Source of the DNA: Knoxdaviesia capensis
Lineage: Eukaryota; Ascomycota; Sordariomycetes; Microascales; Gondwanamycetaceae
DNA length: 64,000 nucleotides
Assembly (NCBI GenBank): GCA_001510575.1
Contig: LNGK01000005.1
Coordinates: forward strand, 2,852,574-2,916,573
Direction of reading: 5' to 3'
The translations under genes and the position numbers were made by a program. Under the pieces are notes generated by a model, which was given only the letters and a program-made list of their open reading frames with translations, ran no database searches and was not told the DNA's origin. Positions within the stretch are counted from its first letter, which is position 1, and each line of letters starts with the position of its first letter. Positions 1-11,923 of this stretch are shown here, piece after piece.

Positions 1-3000
1 CAATTCTAGCGATTCAGTGGGGGGCGTGTGACTTTGAACGCCACCATTCTCAGGCCTTTTTGGAGGTGGTGTTGGCACGTTCCCTTGGGAAGGAAGATCG
101 ATCACCCTCAATTGCGGCTAAATTTTTATGCGGTTACGCGCGGCCGGCAGCCTCAGGTATTCTTGGGTTTTATTTCATTTTACGAGAAGCAGGTACGTAT
201 CAGGAGAGGGGAGGAAAGCGCGAAATAAAAAAAGAGAGACAGACAATCTAGAACACGAATAAAGAGAGAGCAGCGAAACTCACCACCATACAAGCCTTTT
301 TGCGTGGATACGGGATGTGGATTCCCCAAGCTGATCCATTGGCAGCAAGCTCTTGCTTCTAATTTGTTCTAGACTTCTGCTGCCCAGGTGTGGATTAACA
401 ATGTGTAATGCGTGTGTGTGTCCATCGGGCAGAGCGACCTCGGCGAGGACGGACGGTGGATCTACTGTACTACAGTAGAGAGGGAAACGAACAGAATAGC
501 CGCCTAAAGACGGGCTGGGTTGTGAAGTATTGGCGTGGTGTGGTGGGTGGTGTGGATTCTATTGGATATTGGGAACAAAGAGCAGAGTGGCAGCAAGGTC
601 TGGACCGCCGGAGCAGGGAGCAGGGAACTGGGATATATACAGTAATGGATAGACGATCTGTCCTCCTTTTTCAACAGCCACCTGCCACCTGAATGGCACC
701 ATTCTCAGCCTCGATCAAGGAAAGGGAAGCAAGAGAAGAAGGCTGTGTTTGGGGGAGGACGAGATATCACAAGATCTGTGTGGTGCGGTGTGCTCATGAA
801 GGGGCGGGTTGAGGCCGGAGCTCTGCTGTAGGTAACGCCTGAACTTCCAGCTTTCTTCTCACCTAATTAAATGTGAATCTACAGTACAAAGGTCAAATTG
901 TCGGAAATAGAGGTGTAAGTACGCTGCTGATGGTCATCTGCCCCCCATGTTTTAGGCCGCTAGAGATTTGGTGATCTTGTCTCAGTGTGGGCCCTATAAA
1001 CAGGAAAAAGGCGAGAGGGATCGAATGCTCCCCCGTCCCGAATCACTGAATTCCGAAGAACGAAACTTGCTTAGGGGGTGGTGGGGGGAAAGGGGGCGTG
1101 TAAAAAGAAAAAGAGAGAAAAAGAGAGAAAAAGAAAGGACGGACCCCTAGCACAAACGCGGAGAGTTGAGCTGTTGGAAGGAAGGAGGAAGGAGGAAACC
1201 CGGCATTTGTCGCTTTTTCTTTCTTTTCTTAACCCCCGCGCAAAATGCAACTGCATGAATAAGAAAAGCAGGACCCTCCTTCCCAAGTTCTCAGCTCTCA
1301 TTCTCACACACCCAAAACCCAATGCGAAATCCACTCACCCAGATTCCAGACTCCGAGTCCATGCTACGATTTTCAAGGGCCAACGGGGACCCCCGGAGCA
1401 GGCGCGGACCCCATAATTTCTTCAAATAGGAAGGACGTAACACTGATATAGGAATCCCACGACGATGGCTCGTAAGGGAGGCCAAGGTAGGTCATCTGCT
1501 CGATCGATATTTTTGTTTTCAGTATTACTACGCTTCGGGGAGGAGCTTGCTCGGTTTCTTCCTTTGGACAAGAGGGAGAAGAGGGAAATCAGACTCCATC
1601 CATAGGATGTGTAAGATTACGAAGGACATGGGGGGAAAGAACTTGATGCTCAACACGTGCCTTTGCCCTGTATCTCCATCTCGTTCCCTCAGTGCCACTA
1701 TGGCCGACTCTACTAGTTTTTTATATCATATTGTCCCCTATTGGTGCTGAAAACATCTCGTGTTTCGGGACATTGTTGAGTGTATGTATGTGTACTGGTG
1801 ATGATTTACTTGCTCCTTGTGGTGGCTGATCAAGCGGCGGCACCTTCCAACAGGGTGTGGGAGGTCTTCTGCCGTGTTCGTTTGCGTTCTTGATCTTCCT
1901 CTCCCATTCACTTGACCGCATCTTTCTCAGCTCTCAGATCAGAAAGCCCCTTTTCCCTTTTTCTTTCTGTTTCTCCAAACCCCCCATATTACCCCCATGC
2001 CCAGGAGTAAAACATTAGTATATAGAATCCATACTGTCCATACCCCCACAAAAGAGATATATATTTTCCACCCGACGGCGGGCGACCACCGAGCGGGAGA
2101 GAGGGAATAGAAAGAAGCTTTGACACGGAGGGAAGGGAAACACGGGGAGGTGTGTGTACAGTACAGTACATAGACGCGTGGGTGGGATGGGGAGGAGAAG
2201 GAGGAGAATAAGAAGATGGATGGAGGGACCTTTTTGACTAGCTGTATGCCTAGACTGTGCCCGGACAACTCATCACCTTCTCACAAGATCACATTCACAA
2301 GAGTGCGCACGAACACGCTGATCGTCTTGGGGCTGCTTAACGAGCAAACGAGCCCAGAAAAAAAAAGGAAACACAAGGAAACCACCGAGGCACCGGTATC
2401 GGGGGGAGGCGAGGAGACTGGGATGCACAGGTGTGTGTGGATGATCTAGGCTTGCGTTACTTGCTCATTGAGACAAGAGAAAGCGAGCCAGAACATGGAG
2501 GGACACAAACAGTCCCGAGACACTTTGTTTTTTTTGTCGGTGGTGGTGGTGTGGTGCTTAGGACACCGCATGTTCCCTTCTTGTCAACATGGAACACAGA
2601 CCTTAGACAAGCTCGCGGCCTCACGCCCACGCACGGGTACCCTTTCACAACTCACTGCGCATGCCGTGTCTGCATGCACAAGGCCCAGTTCGAGGGTTGG
2701 CCTTTGCGCCGTTGTACCAGGAGAGCAGACGAGAGACGGGGGGACGACAGAGACGGAGAGACAACATTAGCTCCTCCATCTCCACCGCCGACCCTGGCCA
2801 TCCGTTCACAGGACCATCAAGAGATTTCACTTTCACCTTCGCTCCCTCGTTGGCCTTGGGGTGGTGTCTTGGAATCTCTGCTTGATGGTGTCTCTCATAT
2901 ATTTTAGTTCGCGTTGCCGAAACAAGTGCCAGAATATGTAGACGAGAGATGCCAAATGAAACAGAATATCCTTTTTTCTTCTTTTAATTTAACATCCTTT

Positions 3001-6000
3001 CGCGGACTTTAAGGCGTGTGATGGGTGGGGGGGTGTGAGAAGGGGTGGGTAGCAAGTTGAAAGATAACCAAAACCCCCCCCTCCAAAACTATCATTCGCC
3101 AAAGCGCGAGAAATTTCCACCTCCAAACTGGGAGACAGTTTCCCCCTAGACCGGTCTCCGGGTATCTTGGTAATTTTTTTCTTGTCATCTGAACAGATTC
3201 CCGTGAAACAGCGGTCTGCACAATGCAGGCGTGTGTGTGGTGGTGGTGGTGTAAGTGACGGGCAGTGTTTTTGATATCAACACTCCCTGCTCCAAGCTGG
3301 CCCGTTTTATATTGCTTTCAAAACCGGCCGCCGGGACCAGCGAGAAATCCTGAAGAAAGGTAAAGGAGAGAGGAACGCCTCCCCGCCGATACACGAATTG
3401 AAGATTCTTTTTTCTCCGTACACTCCTTGGAGTGGCATCTCATATTCTTGCCTATTTGGGAGATGCTCCCCTTTGGGGTTAAGAGGAGAACCAGTGGGAG
3501 GCTGTTTGCTTTTTTTTCGGTTTATCAGGAAGAAATTATAGAGACGTGGCTGTTCCATACCGGCTATCTATGCATCCCCCTTTCAGAATTACGGAGCGCG
3601 AGATAGAGAGGGCTTGATCCGTTTTCCTCTTTGTTGTTCTTTCCTCTCTGCGGTTGCGACAAAATCTCAACTTTTTCGCATCGTGAGATTTTCGATATAA
3701 AATTTTTTTTCAGGTCGTCTCGTTTCGCTCCCCCCACGTTTTCTTTTTCTACATGCCAGAATATTCCGGAGGCAGGTAGCCAGGGAGAGAGCCCACGATG
3801 ATTATTTTTGGGCGGGAGGCAACTGCCTCTTGTATAGTTGTGCAGTGTGTTTTATTACTGAGCAGTGTTTAATTTCCCGTGCCTGTTTGGGCATGTTGGG
3901 GGGTTTTTTGCCAGTTTGAGCAGAGGGAGGCTAAAAAACATCCACTTTTTGGGCCGTTCCACGGGCATCGTGAGAAACACGAGCATTCATTATGGGCGAA
4001 ATTGCCGATGGAGTGAGTGAGGAGAGCCAGGGGCGACGACCATCGAAAAAATGAGCGAGGGGGGGGGAAATGAGAGAGAGAGAGAGAGAGAGAGGAAACG
4101 AAAGAGAAAACGAAAACAGCCACAACCAAAAAAGGGCCAGCTTAGAATACGCTGATATTACAAAGAAGGCCACGCACCATCTGACTCTGGCCACGGTGAT
4201 AATGATGCCATGGTGTCGTAGTATCGTGGCTGGAAGCAAGAAGGCGCTCTGGCGATTGAAGCCTTTCTCGCTGATGGAGGGGGCCAAGACTTCGTATCTG
4301 GAGGACATCCATTCAACAAAAGAACAAATGTCTCCGTTTTCTTACTGGGAAGCTTCTTAGTGGGAAGCTTTTTTTTTTTTTTTTCCGGCGGGGCCCAGGC
4401 CTACAATGGGCTCTTCATTGCATCGCCTTCTTCTTGTTTCTTCGTCCCCATCGTTTTGGGTTTTGGCTTCTGAGTGGCCATGTTCTCTTCCTCTCTTTCG
4501 CCATTCGGTATCCTGTCTGTCAATCTGTATTTCTCGGTATTTCCTTCTTCCAGAGACAGACCACTTCAGCGTTTTAGTAGGAGGAACCTCGTACTGTACC
4601 CACACATCCTCCATCCACCATGCCAGAAAACCCAGGGTTGCCGTTTTCGCTCGTGCTGTTGGTTCTGATTTTACCATCGACACCCAACATTCTAAACCGC
4701 CCCACGAAACGCCGAAAAAGCTCCCAACCTGAACCCAAAGGGACCGACCACAAATGAGTTGCGGCCTGTAATTCCTGTTATCAAAGAGTCTTCCCTCCGC
4801 CTCCTCACAACCTCCTCGCTTTCCTCACTCTCCACTACCCTCCCCCGAACCGGCCATCTTATTGCAGTGTGATAAGTTCTTGTTGTCGACAGGCGGGCGT
4901 GGTGCTGTGCTGCGTTGCGCTGGTTTTAATCACAAGATGACACATATGATACGCTACCACATGCAGCACGACTCCGGTAGAGAGCATATGCATGTCCAGT
5001 TTGAATGGAGAGAGCCATGTTGGCCGATGGAACCCTCCCGGTGCTGCGTGCATTTGTCAGTGTCCGGCTGGGAGACGGGATTGGAACCTGCCAGAGAGAG
5101 AGGGCCAGAGATAGTCAAGAGGCAGAGGACGTCGGGCTCTGGCCTCTCTGGCGGGCGTTGACCCTTGGCTTCTTATCTATCATCTCCGTATGCACGCTCT
5201 TCTCCAATTCCGGTAGACCTGACGCAAGCATTCTGCAGCTTTGATGTACGGGTTGATATAGTTTATTGAGATGTTCATCATATGAGAACAAGACTTACCC
5301 ACCCATCCTGTCTTCCCAGAACTTTTTTTTTTTCAGCCGACCACATGGACGCATCCTTTTCACCTCATATGACCAGATTGGACCAGGGTTCCCTACCGCA
5401 CATTCCTTCCGAGATGCTTCCATGGGAAGTTCTAGACTCTCCTTCCCAACTCTTCCATTCTCACCCTTTTTACCTCTTTCACTCTGTTTTTTCTGTCTCA
5501 CTCGTACTCTTTCTTTCTCTCGTTTTTCCCCTCCTTATCCTCCTCCTTCTCCCCCTCGTTCTTCTGCATTCCTGTTGGGGGAGAGGCGCAATTCCCGCCC
5601 AAAAAGACGGACAATAATCTCAAGCGAAAAAAAATGTATAAAAAGTTTCCTTCCGCCTACCAGACACCCACCAGACAACCGGAGTTCAGAATTACAAGCC
5701 CTCTTTTTTTTTTGTCTGGTTCAAACTTGTTACAGTCCGGTGCAGGCGGCTAGGCGCCGGCTCCGCCGAGGAGTAAGATACCTACCCGTGGAAATCTAGT
5801 GCACGTCGGTGGCGGCAATAACGGAAAGTTAAGAAAGCGGATTTTTTAGTTGAAGTCGTGGCTCATCTATTTTTAACATGTGGCCATTCTGAACTAATAT
5901 ATATATATATAAGGCCAATGGCGTGGTCGGGTATGAACGCTTCCCACAAGCGCAAAGACGAACGAATAAAATATATATTTCCACCACGTCAGGTAGGTCT

Positions 6001-7819
6001 AGTCTCTGGACCCTCCGAGGGACGGAGACCGCCTGTGGTATCAGGCTTTGGGCCTCACCGGCGTGCCAGCCTAACAAACATGCAACACTTTTGGCAATCT
6101 AGTCTCTCTGTATGTACTCGTGGGACTGGGAGAACGACATGCCAGCTTTAGAAAGAAACGATGAAAGAAACAAACACTTGAACGAGAATTCCGGGCCGTA
6201 CTGGCCAAAGCTCCCTCCCTCCCCTCTCCGAGCTTGGTAATAATAAGGCGGGGGTGATCCATGCAGGAAGAAAAAAGACCCCGAGGAGGGGCCCCTCCTT
6301 TTTTCTTGTATAAAATAGAAAAGTATCGTGAAGTCAGATCCTTCAACCATGGGGCTGCTGGCCGGACAAACACCCGAAAGAACGTGCCTCCTTTATTATC
6401 CCACCCCCTGTATTTCCTTCCGTCGTGTGTTCTAGAAACTCACAAACATGCACCATAGGCTTGGCTCTTGATTCCAGCCCTACAGTACGACTATCCTTCG
6501 CGGGAGTCTGTTTAGCTCGTCCCTTCAGAGGGGGACAGGCGGGCACACCGAGCATCGTGAAAGATTTGAACACGGAAAAGGGAGCGAAACCACCACACCC
6601 CACCACCATAGCAACGTTCCAACTTGCCCCCGGCAGTTGTATGTCGGTAGTCTCTCTGCTTTTCCACATTCTCTGGAACACATCGGCCACGATCTCGCTT
6701 CATTGAAAAATAAAGTTGAATAGGAAATAAATAAAAATAGTCTCCGTAAACGCCAAGCCCCTAACTCACAGATCATCTCTGTATTGTATGTATAAGTAGT
6801 CCATGTATATGCGTAGAGAATGAACAGAAATTGCGGAACAAGAGCACATGGGGCAAAATTACGAACAAAATCAGAAGAGAAAAAAAATTGAAGAGGGGGT
6901 ATAAGATGAACCCAAGGTAACAAGGAACACAAGAACGAGCACACCAAGAAAAGGTGAGAGCATGACTATTCTGTACACACCACCAGACCACACACGCAAT
7001 ACCACCTGCAGACACAACCCGCTCACGAACAAGCATCATCCAGGATGAAGAATCAAGGACTCCTTCCCTGCCCTCAACTACTGTAGAGAGAGCCTCAACC
7101 GCCAAGAACAACGGTAGAAAGAAGAAAAGTTCACCCACACGAAGGAAATAAAAAGAAACAGGAAAAAGAAAGGAAAGGAAAAGAAGTGGGAAAAGAAGCG
7201 GTAGTGTGTGGTGTTTCTAGAAGAAGAATGAAAAGAATAGAGAGAGCTCCAACGCCTTCAAAAACTGAGAGGATCCTCATCAGATAACAAGTCCTGAGCC
7301 CTTTGCCTCCCCCCCTAACCCACCGGGGGGAATCACTGCCAAAAAAAGCAAAACCGCAAGAAAAAGACCATCGAAAACTACCCACTAAGAAACAAGAACC
7401 CACCCCCCGCTTCCTCCCCAGAGTACTCCATAAAGGAAAAAAAAGAAAACTAAGTAAAAAAAAAACTCCCGGCCTGGACGAAACTTGATCTTCCGCTTTG
7501 TGTGTATGTCTCCGTGGTCTGCAGGGGGGGCGATGTGGTAAACTACAACAAGCGCAGATCAAAAGGACTGCAGGCAAGAGACAATACACAGCAAGCAAGA
7601 AAATACTTCGATCGACTAGGCCGGGATGGTCCGCCTAGAAGGGCGTGAGATGTGCTCCGTCGCGGAGAAAGAACCGAAGGCTGGGGAAGAAGAAAACGCC
7701 AAGGTATGGTCCAGGTACGACGACCCAGAACCACACCAAAGGTTCCAAGACCTTAGCAGTAGGCCGCTTGCTTGGGTGAATGCACATTTCTTCTCACGTG
7801 GCAATAGATAGTGAACCAC
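1..7819. other. Gene-free interval at the left end
   Basis: No open reading frame here resembles a known family, and none shows the strong codon bias of the real genes in the window. The interval holds a polypurine stretch (about 1099-1137), a GA microsatellite (4072-4094), a strongly pyrimidine-rich + strand stretch (about 5440-5580) and a long purine-rich + strand stretch (about 6840-7480). The last two look like the pyrimidine-rich leaders that precede real genes here, read on the + and - strand respectively, so unannotated transcripts are possible. The right end should include the 3' UTR of the RSC9 gene. Confidence 0.5.
4072..4094. repeat. GA dinucleotide microsatellite
   Basis: Uninterrupted GA repeat of about 11 units, just after a run of nine or more G. 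Confidence 0.85.
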
Positions 7820-10800
7820 CTAGCGGCGCTTTTCGATCAGATCGATGAGCGAGGCAACATGGGGAGCCTGTAAAAAAGGAGGGGAAGAAACAAGAAGGAT
7901 TCGTGTCAGTGTCTTGTGGTAAGATGGATGGACAAAGTTGTCCCGGGTATAAATGGGGGCCAGTGAGGAGAAAAAAAGAGAAAATGGCCAGGGGTAACGG
8001 GGGGCAACTAAACGCGGGATACCAAAAGGCGGGAAAAGGGGGGGGGGGGGGGGGGGGGGGGGGAATTGAACTTACCAGTGCCCGGTTTTCGGTCATGACC
8101 TCATACAAGCGCGGCCGCACAATGCTGAATGTGCGGCTTGTGAGTGAGCCCAAGCGCTCACACTCTGCCTCGTTCTTATCGGCCTCGTACGCCGAGTCGG
8201 TCTTGCTCAGATTACGCGCCATATTGCGCAAGATCAGCACTGCGCTGAACGGGATGCCAGCGGCGCGCGGAGGCCCGTTCGGGTTGCGCTCGTCACGGCT
8301 GAACGCGGTTTCTTCATAGAAGATCGGAACCACCTTGGCGGGGAAGACAAACTCCCGGCATGAGCGCTTGGGCTTCCCCTGAGTGACGTCGCCAGAGCCA
8401 TTTCCGGCCGCGGCCGCCAAGGCCGAATTGCCCGAGTTGCCAGGAAGGCCCTTGGAGAGGGCGGCGGCCTTGTACCGTAAGAGGGACTCGTGGAAGTGGT
8501 TTCGGAGATGGGTTGAAACGTGCATAACGAAGGTATGCAGTGCCTGCTCGCGCGGCTTGCTGTTGGGCCCCGTGCACCCCTTCCACATGCATTGAAACTG
8601 AGCGACGCGGTTCTTAGCGGCTCTCTGCTCAGGGTTTGTGCTATTCATATCAATTTCAACACCTAGATGGATATTGATGATATGATTCCACATGTTGACG
8701 GGGTGAAGGAAGTATTGACCACAAGGCTTGCCCGGCTCGGTTTCCCAGAGGCAAGCCTTGTATTCGCGGCCAAGTGAGTCGATGGGGGCGGGACGAGCAC
8801 GAATTCCGTGGATGATGAATTTTTGCTGCGTCTCGCCAGATGCACCCGGTTCGCGGAGGACTTGAGGAACCGAGTTCTTGTATATGCTCGTGCAGTTTCG
8901 GATGAAGTCTGCGGGCGTAATCAAGCTTTGGCCCAAATTCTTAATAGCGGACGTGAAGGCGGTTTGATATGCCTGCCAGGCGGAAATTTGTGTGACATAA
9001 GAGTCAGGGTCCTCTTCGAAGAAGCTCTTGACCCACTGGTGGACTCGGTCGGGCTCCTCGAGCTGCATAAGCTCCTCTAAAAGCTGGTCGGGCATGGGCT
9101 CTATCTCATCCGTCGACGGAATCTTACGCTCGGGAAATATGATGGAGTCCTTTGTGAACCGCCGCGCCCCATGGGAGAGCAGTTGGACTAGTTGGAGGGC
9201 GAGGAAATCCAATGCCTTGGATTGGTAGAGAGTCTCGACGTTGGACACCACAGCCGTGTACTGGTACAAGAAGTCCAGGCAGGCATCAATTAGCTCATCG
9301 TCGTTGAGCATGAGCCAGTCGCTGATGTTCGCCAGCGCGTGGGCAGGGATGGCGTCGAGCTGATTTGTAGCATCCAAGTTCATAGAGATGCGAGCAAGGG
9401 CCCGGAGAGACGAAAGAATCACTCCCCGGTCAGGCGAATCAAAGCCCTCCACCAGGCAGGTGTACAGAGGGTCATAGGAGTTGAGCTCCAGATGAGGAGT
9501 AAGCTGCTCAGCAATGTCCAAGGCATAATGCTTGGCCTCAACCACGGACTCCAGCTTGGGAAGGTGCAGAATGATGCACAGAAGGTCTTGGATGGTTGCG
9601 TAGCCGGATAGGTATGCGGCATTCTCCGGAAGGGTCAGCATATTCCGCATCGTGAGAATCGCCTCGTTGTTGAGAGCGATTGCATCTGCGAATTGCTCGG
9701 TAACAATAGCGTCGATCACGCCCTTAGACTCCAGGGACCGGATTCGATCAAGAATATCCGGAGTACCATTCATCGCATCCAAGGCACCAATGTCGTTCTC
9801 GTCCTGAGGAGTCATGCTCCAGACCATTCTCCAATTGACGTAGTAGAAGAGACTACCAATCTCCAGGGCCTTGTCAATCAATCCCTCAGCAAGGGATGGG
9901 AAAGCATCAAACCGATACTTATCACCCCGTTCAAAGGAAATTCGAACGAGATGGTACAAGGCAAAGTTTTGTTCCCCCGGGATTTTGCTAAGAAGGGCGT
10001 TGAGGCAGCGAAGATAAATGTTCGGGCCTTCGAAGAGTGCTAAAAAAAAAAATCCCGGGTGGGATAGAGTGTTAGCATAATATTCCAAGCCAATTGAGCT
10101 GGTGAGGGCAGACTCTGCTTGTTTACTTACTTCCGGGGTATGTAGGAGGGCGAGCCGCATTTTGGATCTGAATGGTCCGCTGGCGAACGAATTCCGACGT
10201 GTGGGTGACCGCGGGGGTCGGGAGAGGACGTAAAGGCATTGTGAGCGAAGTTAGGGGGTCATAACTGTCAGTTCCGGCTATGCTGACATCCATACTCGAG
10301 TTGAAAACCCCCGAAGTTCCACGAGGAGGCCGAGGGGGAATATGAGGAAGCGGAACAGCAGTTTGCTGATGAGGGATGTGACCATGGGAGCCGTGACCCA
10401 TGGGCGAACCGTGACTGCCATGATGGCCCGACAGGCTTCTAGACTGACGCGACGAGCTTGTGTCCGGCTGGAAGATAACCCGCTGCGCCGGAGCCTCACG
10501 AAGACCGCGAGACGCGCGAGACGACGTCGGGGTGTCAACACCTTTCATACCTCCACGCACCGGAGTGCCATCCTCGCCCCCAGCCATATCAGGTACCACG
10601 TTGCTATCCCGTTTGACCTGTCGAATGTAGTTATCGACGGAGCGGGTGAGAAGACCAGCACCTTTGGCGCTGACGTCCTCCAGGATTTCCTTGGGAGGAG
10701 GATCCCGGTTGTAGATTGTTTTGATCCAATACGCAGCGAGGTTGCGATAGAACTTTTCTTTGAGGGCGAATGCGGTCGACGCTTCGTTCGTCGAGTGGAG

Positions 10801-11052
10801 GCCAAGTTCGGCAGCCATGCGGCGCCAGGCCAGTTTTTCGTCGGAGATTTTATCATAACCGCCATTCGCAACGATATGATTGAAAACTTTGTAGAGATCG
10901 AGGTGGACCATGCCAACCTTGGGTTCGGCATCGAGAGCGGTGCCTCGTGCGGCATGGAAGGCTTTAAGCTTGGTCATAAAGTCGTTGTACTCTGGGGTAC
11001 GATCAATCGTGTGGGTGGGCGCATCAGCGTCCATCTTTGGGGCCATCATCAT
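7820..11052 (-). CDS. rsc9: RSC9-type chromatin remodelling subunit (ARID, RFX-like and zinc-finger domains)
   Basis: Three exons: 11052-10131, 10039-8076 and 7867-7820; about 977 residues. Splice junctions keep frame and are GT-AG. Residues about 15-115 form an ARID/BRIGHT DNA-binding domain. A long helical-repeat-like middle part follows. Residues about 625-720 resemble an RFX-type winged helix, and two C2H2-like fingers lie at about 737-765 (two Cys, then HIINIH) and 791-818. This order is that of fungal Rsc9 and animal ARID2/BAF200, subunits of the RSC/PBAF nucleosome remodeller in the nucleus. The start is the first of three consecutive ATGs. The last exon codes for only 15 residues and lies behind an intron carrying a 26-base G run. 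It shares an 871 bp upstream region with the divergent Rec114-like gene. The family call is strong; the RFX-like assignment is by eye. Confidence 0.88.
8038..8063. repeat. 26-base G homopolymer inside the last RSC9 intron
   Basis: Run of 26 G on the + strand (C in the transcript), just downstream of the 5' splice site at 8075. The length is likely to be uncertain in sequencing. Confidence 0.9.
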
Positions 11053-11923
11053 AGCGTAGAATGAGGATGCCTCCGCGCTAGGGCAGAGGCTGAAAGGAAA
11101 GTCAGGTTTGGGTTAAACGCAGATAAGGGAAGGATGAAGTGTAATATCGTGGGCGTACCAAGGAAACGAGCTTATTCAATGATGGATTTTATCCGTAGGT
11201 AAGAGATCACAAACAAACAAATAAGGCCTCTTCAATAAAAGAAAGAGAGGTGGGTTTCAAGAACAATGAAATCCAGACGAGTTTGAAGTTTGTGTGGAGG
11301 GAGGAAAAAGAAGGGGGGGTTAGAGAGAGGTTGAGCGTTTATGAAAGAGGAAGAAAATAAGAGGTCGAGGAATTGAGATGTCGCGTTCTAGAGGATGAAT
11401 TAATTGATGCTATACTAAACAGAGGAGTGTTAATGTGATTGGCTCAAACCTTTTTTATAGGCCGTACCTTAATGGTTATCTTATCGCACGTGACTTTACT
11501 ATTTTCTCCCGAATTCTGAGACAGGAGGCAGGCATAGCTTCTATCAAGTGCAAGTCCTATAGTGGGGGCTTGAACCTGAATGCCTCCAGCTTCTTAGGAA
11601 GGCACGTCAGTGTGTTTATCTTGATCAGGAAACTGCATTAAAGAACCTCCTTCTATATCATGTCTTAGGGCTTAAAGCCTCCATTGAATTTTCACAATCT
11701 CAAAGTCGTGTTAATTGTATTTGTAAGTTCTTACTCAAGTGTCACGATGTCAAAAGGACATCTTACCTAGCTAGCAGAGTTTATCCTTTTTCAAGGCAGA
11801 TCATCATCATCACACCTAGTATTCTTAGCGAGGTTATCTCAGAGTTCAGTTTCACAGTTCAAACTACTATGAATACTATATACCTGGATATTTCTATTTC
11901 TGTCGTGATCCCTACAATTCAAC
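11053..11923. promoter_or_regulatory. Shared divergent promoter region, RSC9 / Rec114-like
   Basis: Both flanking genes are transcribed away from this 871 bp spacer, so it must contain both promoters. It has an ATTGG (inverted CCAAT) at about 11439 and a CACGTG at about 11487. There is no clear TATA box next to either start codon. Confidence 0.55.

Noticed and set aside
1465..1487. ATG followed by a basic peptide and GTAGGT, like a short first exon
   Set aside because: No downstream exon that could continue a recognisable protein was found within 2 kb.
5266..5799. 177-codon + strand open frame
   Set aside because: Overlapping frames are open too because of a pyrimidine-rich tract; no domain or signal recognised.
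6343..6690. 115-codon ATG-led minus-strand frame behind a leader-like pyrimidine tract
   Set aside because: No family resemblance; kept only as a reason to look for transcripts in the left gene-free interval.
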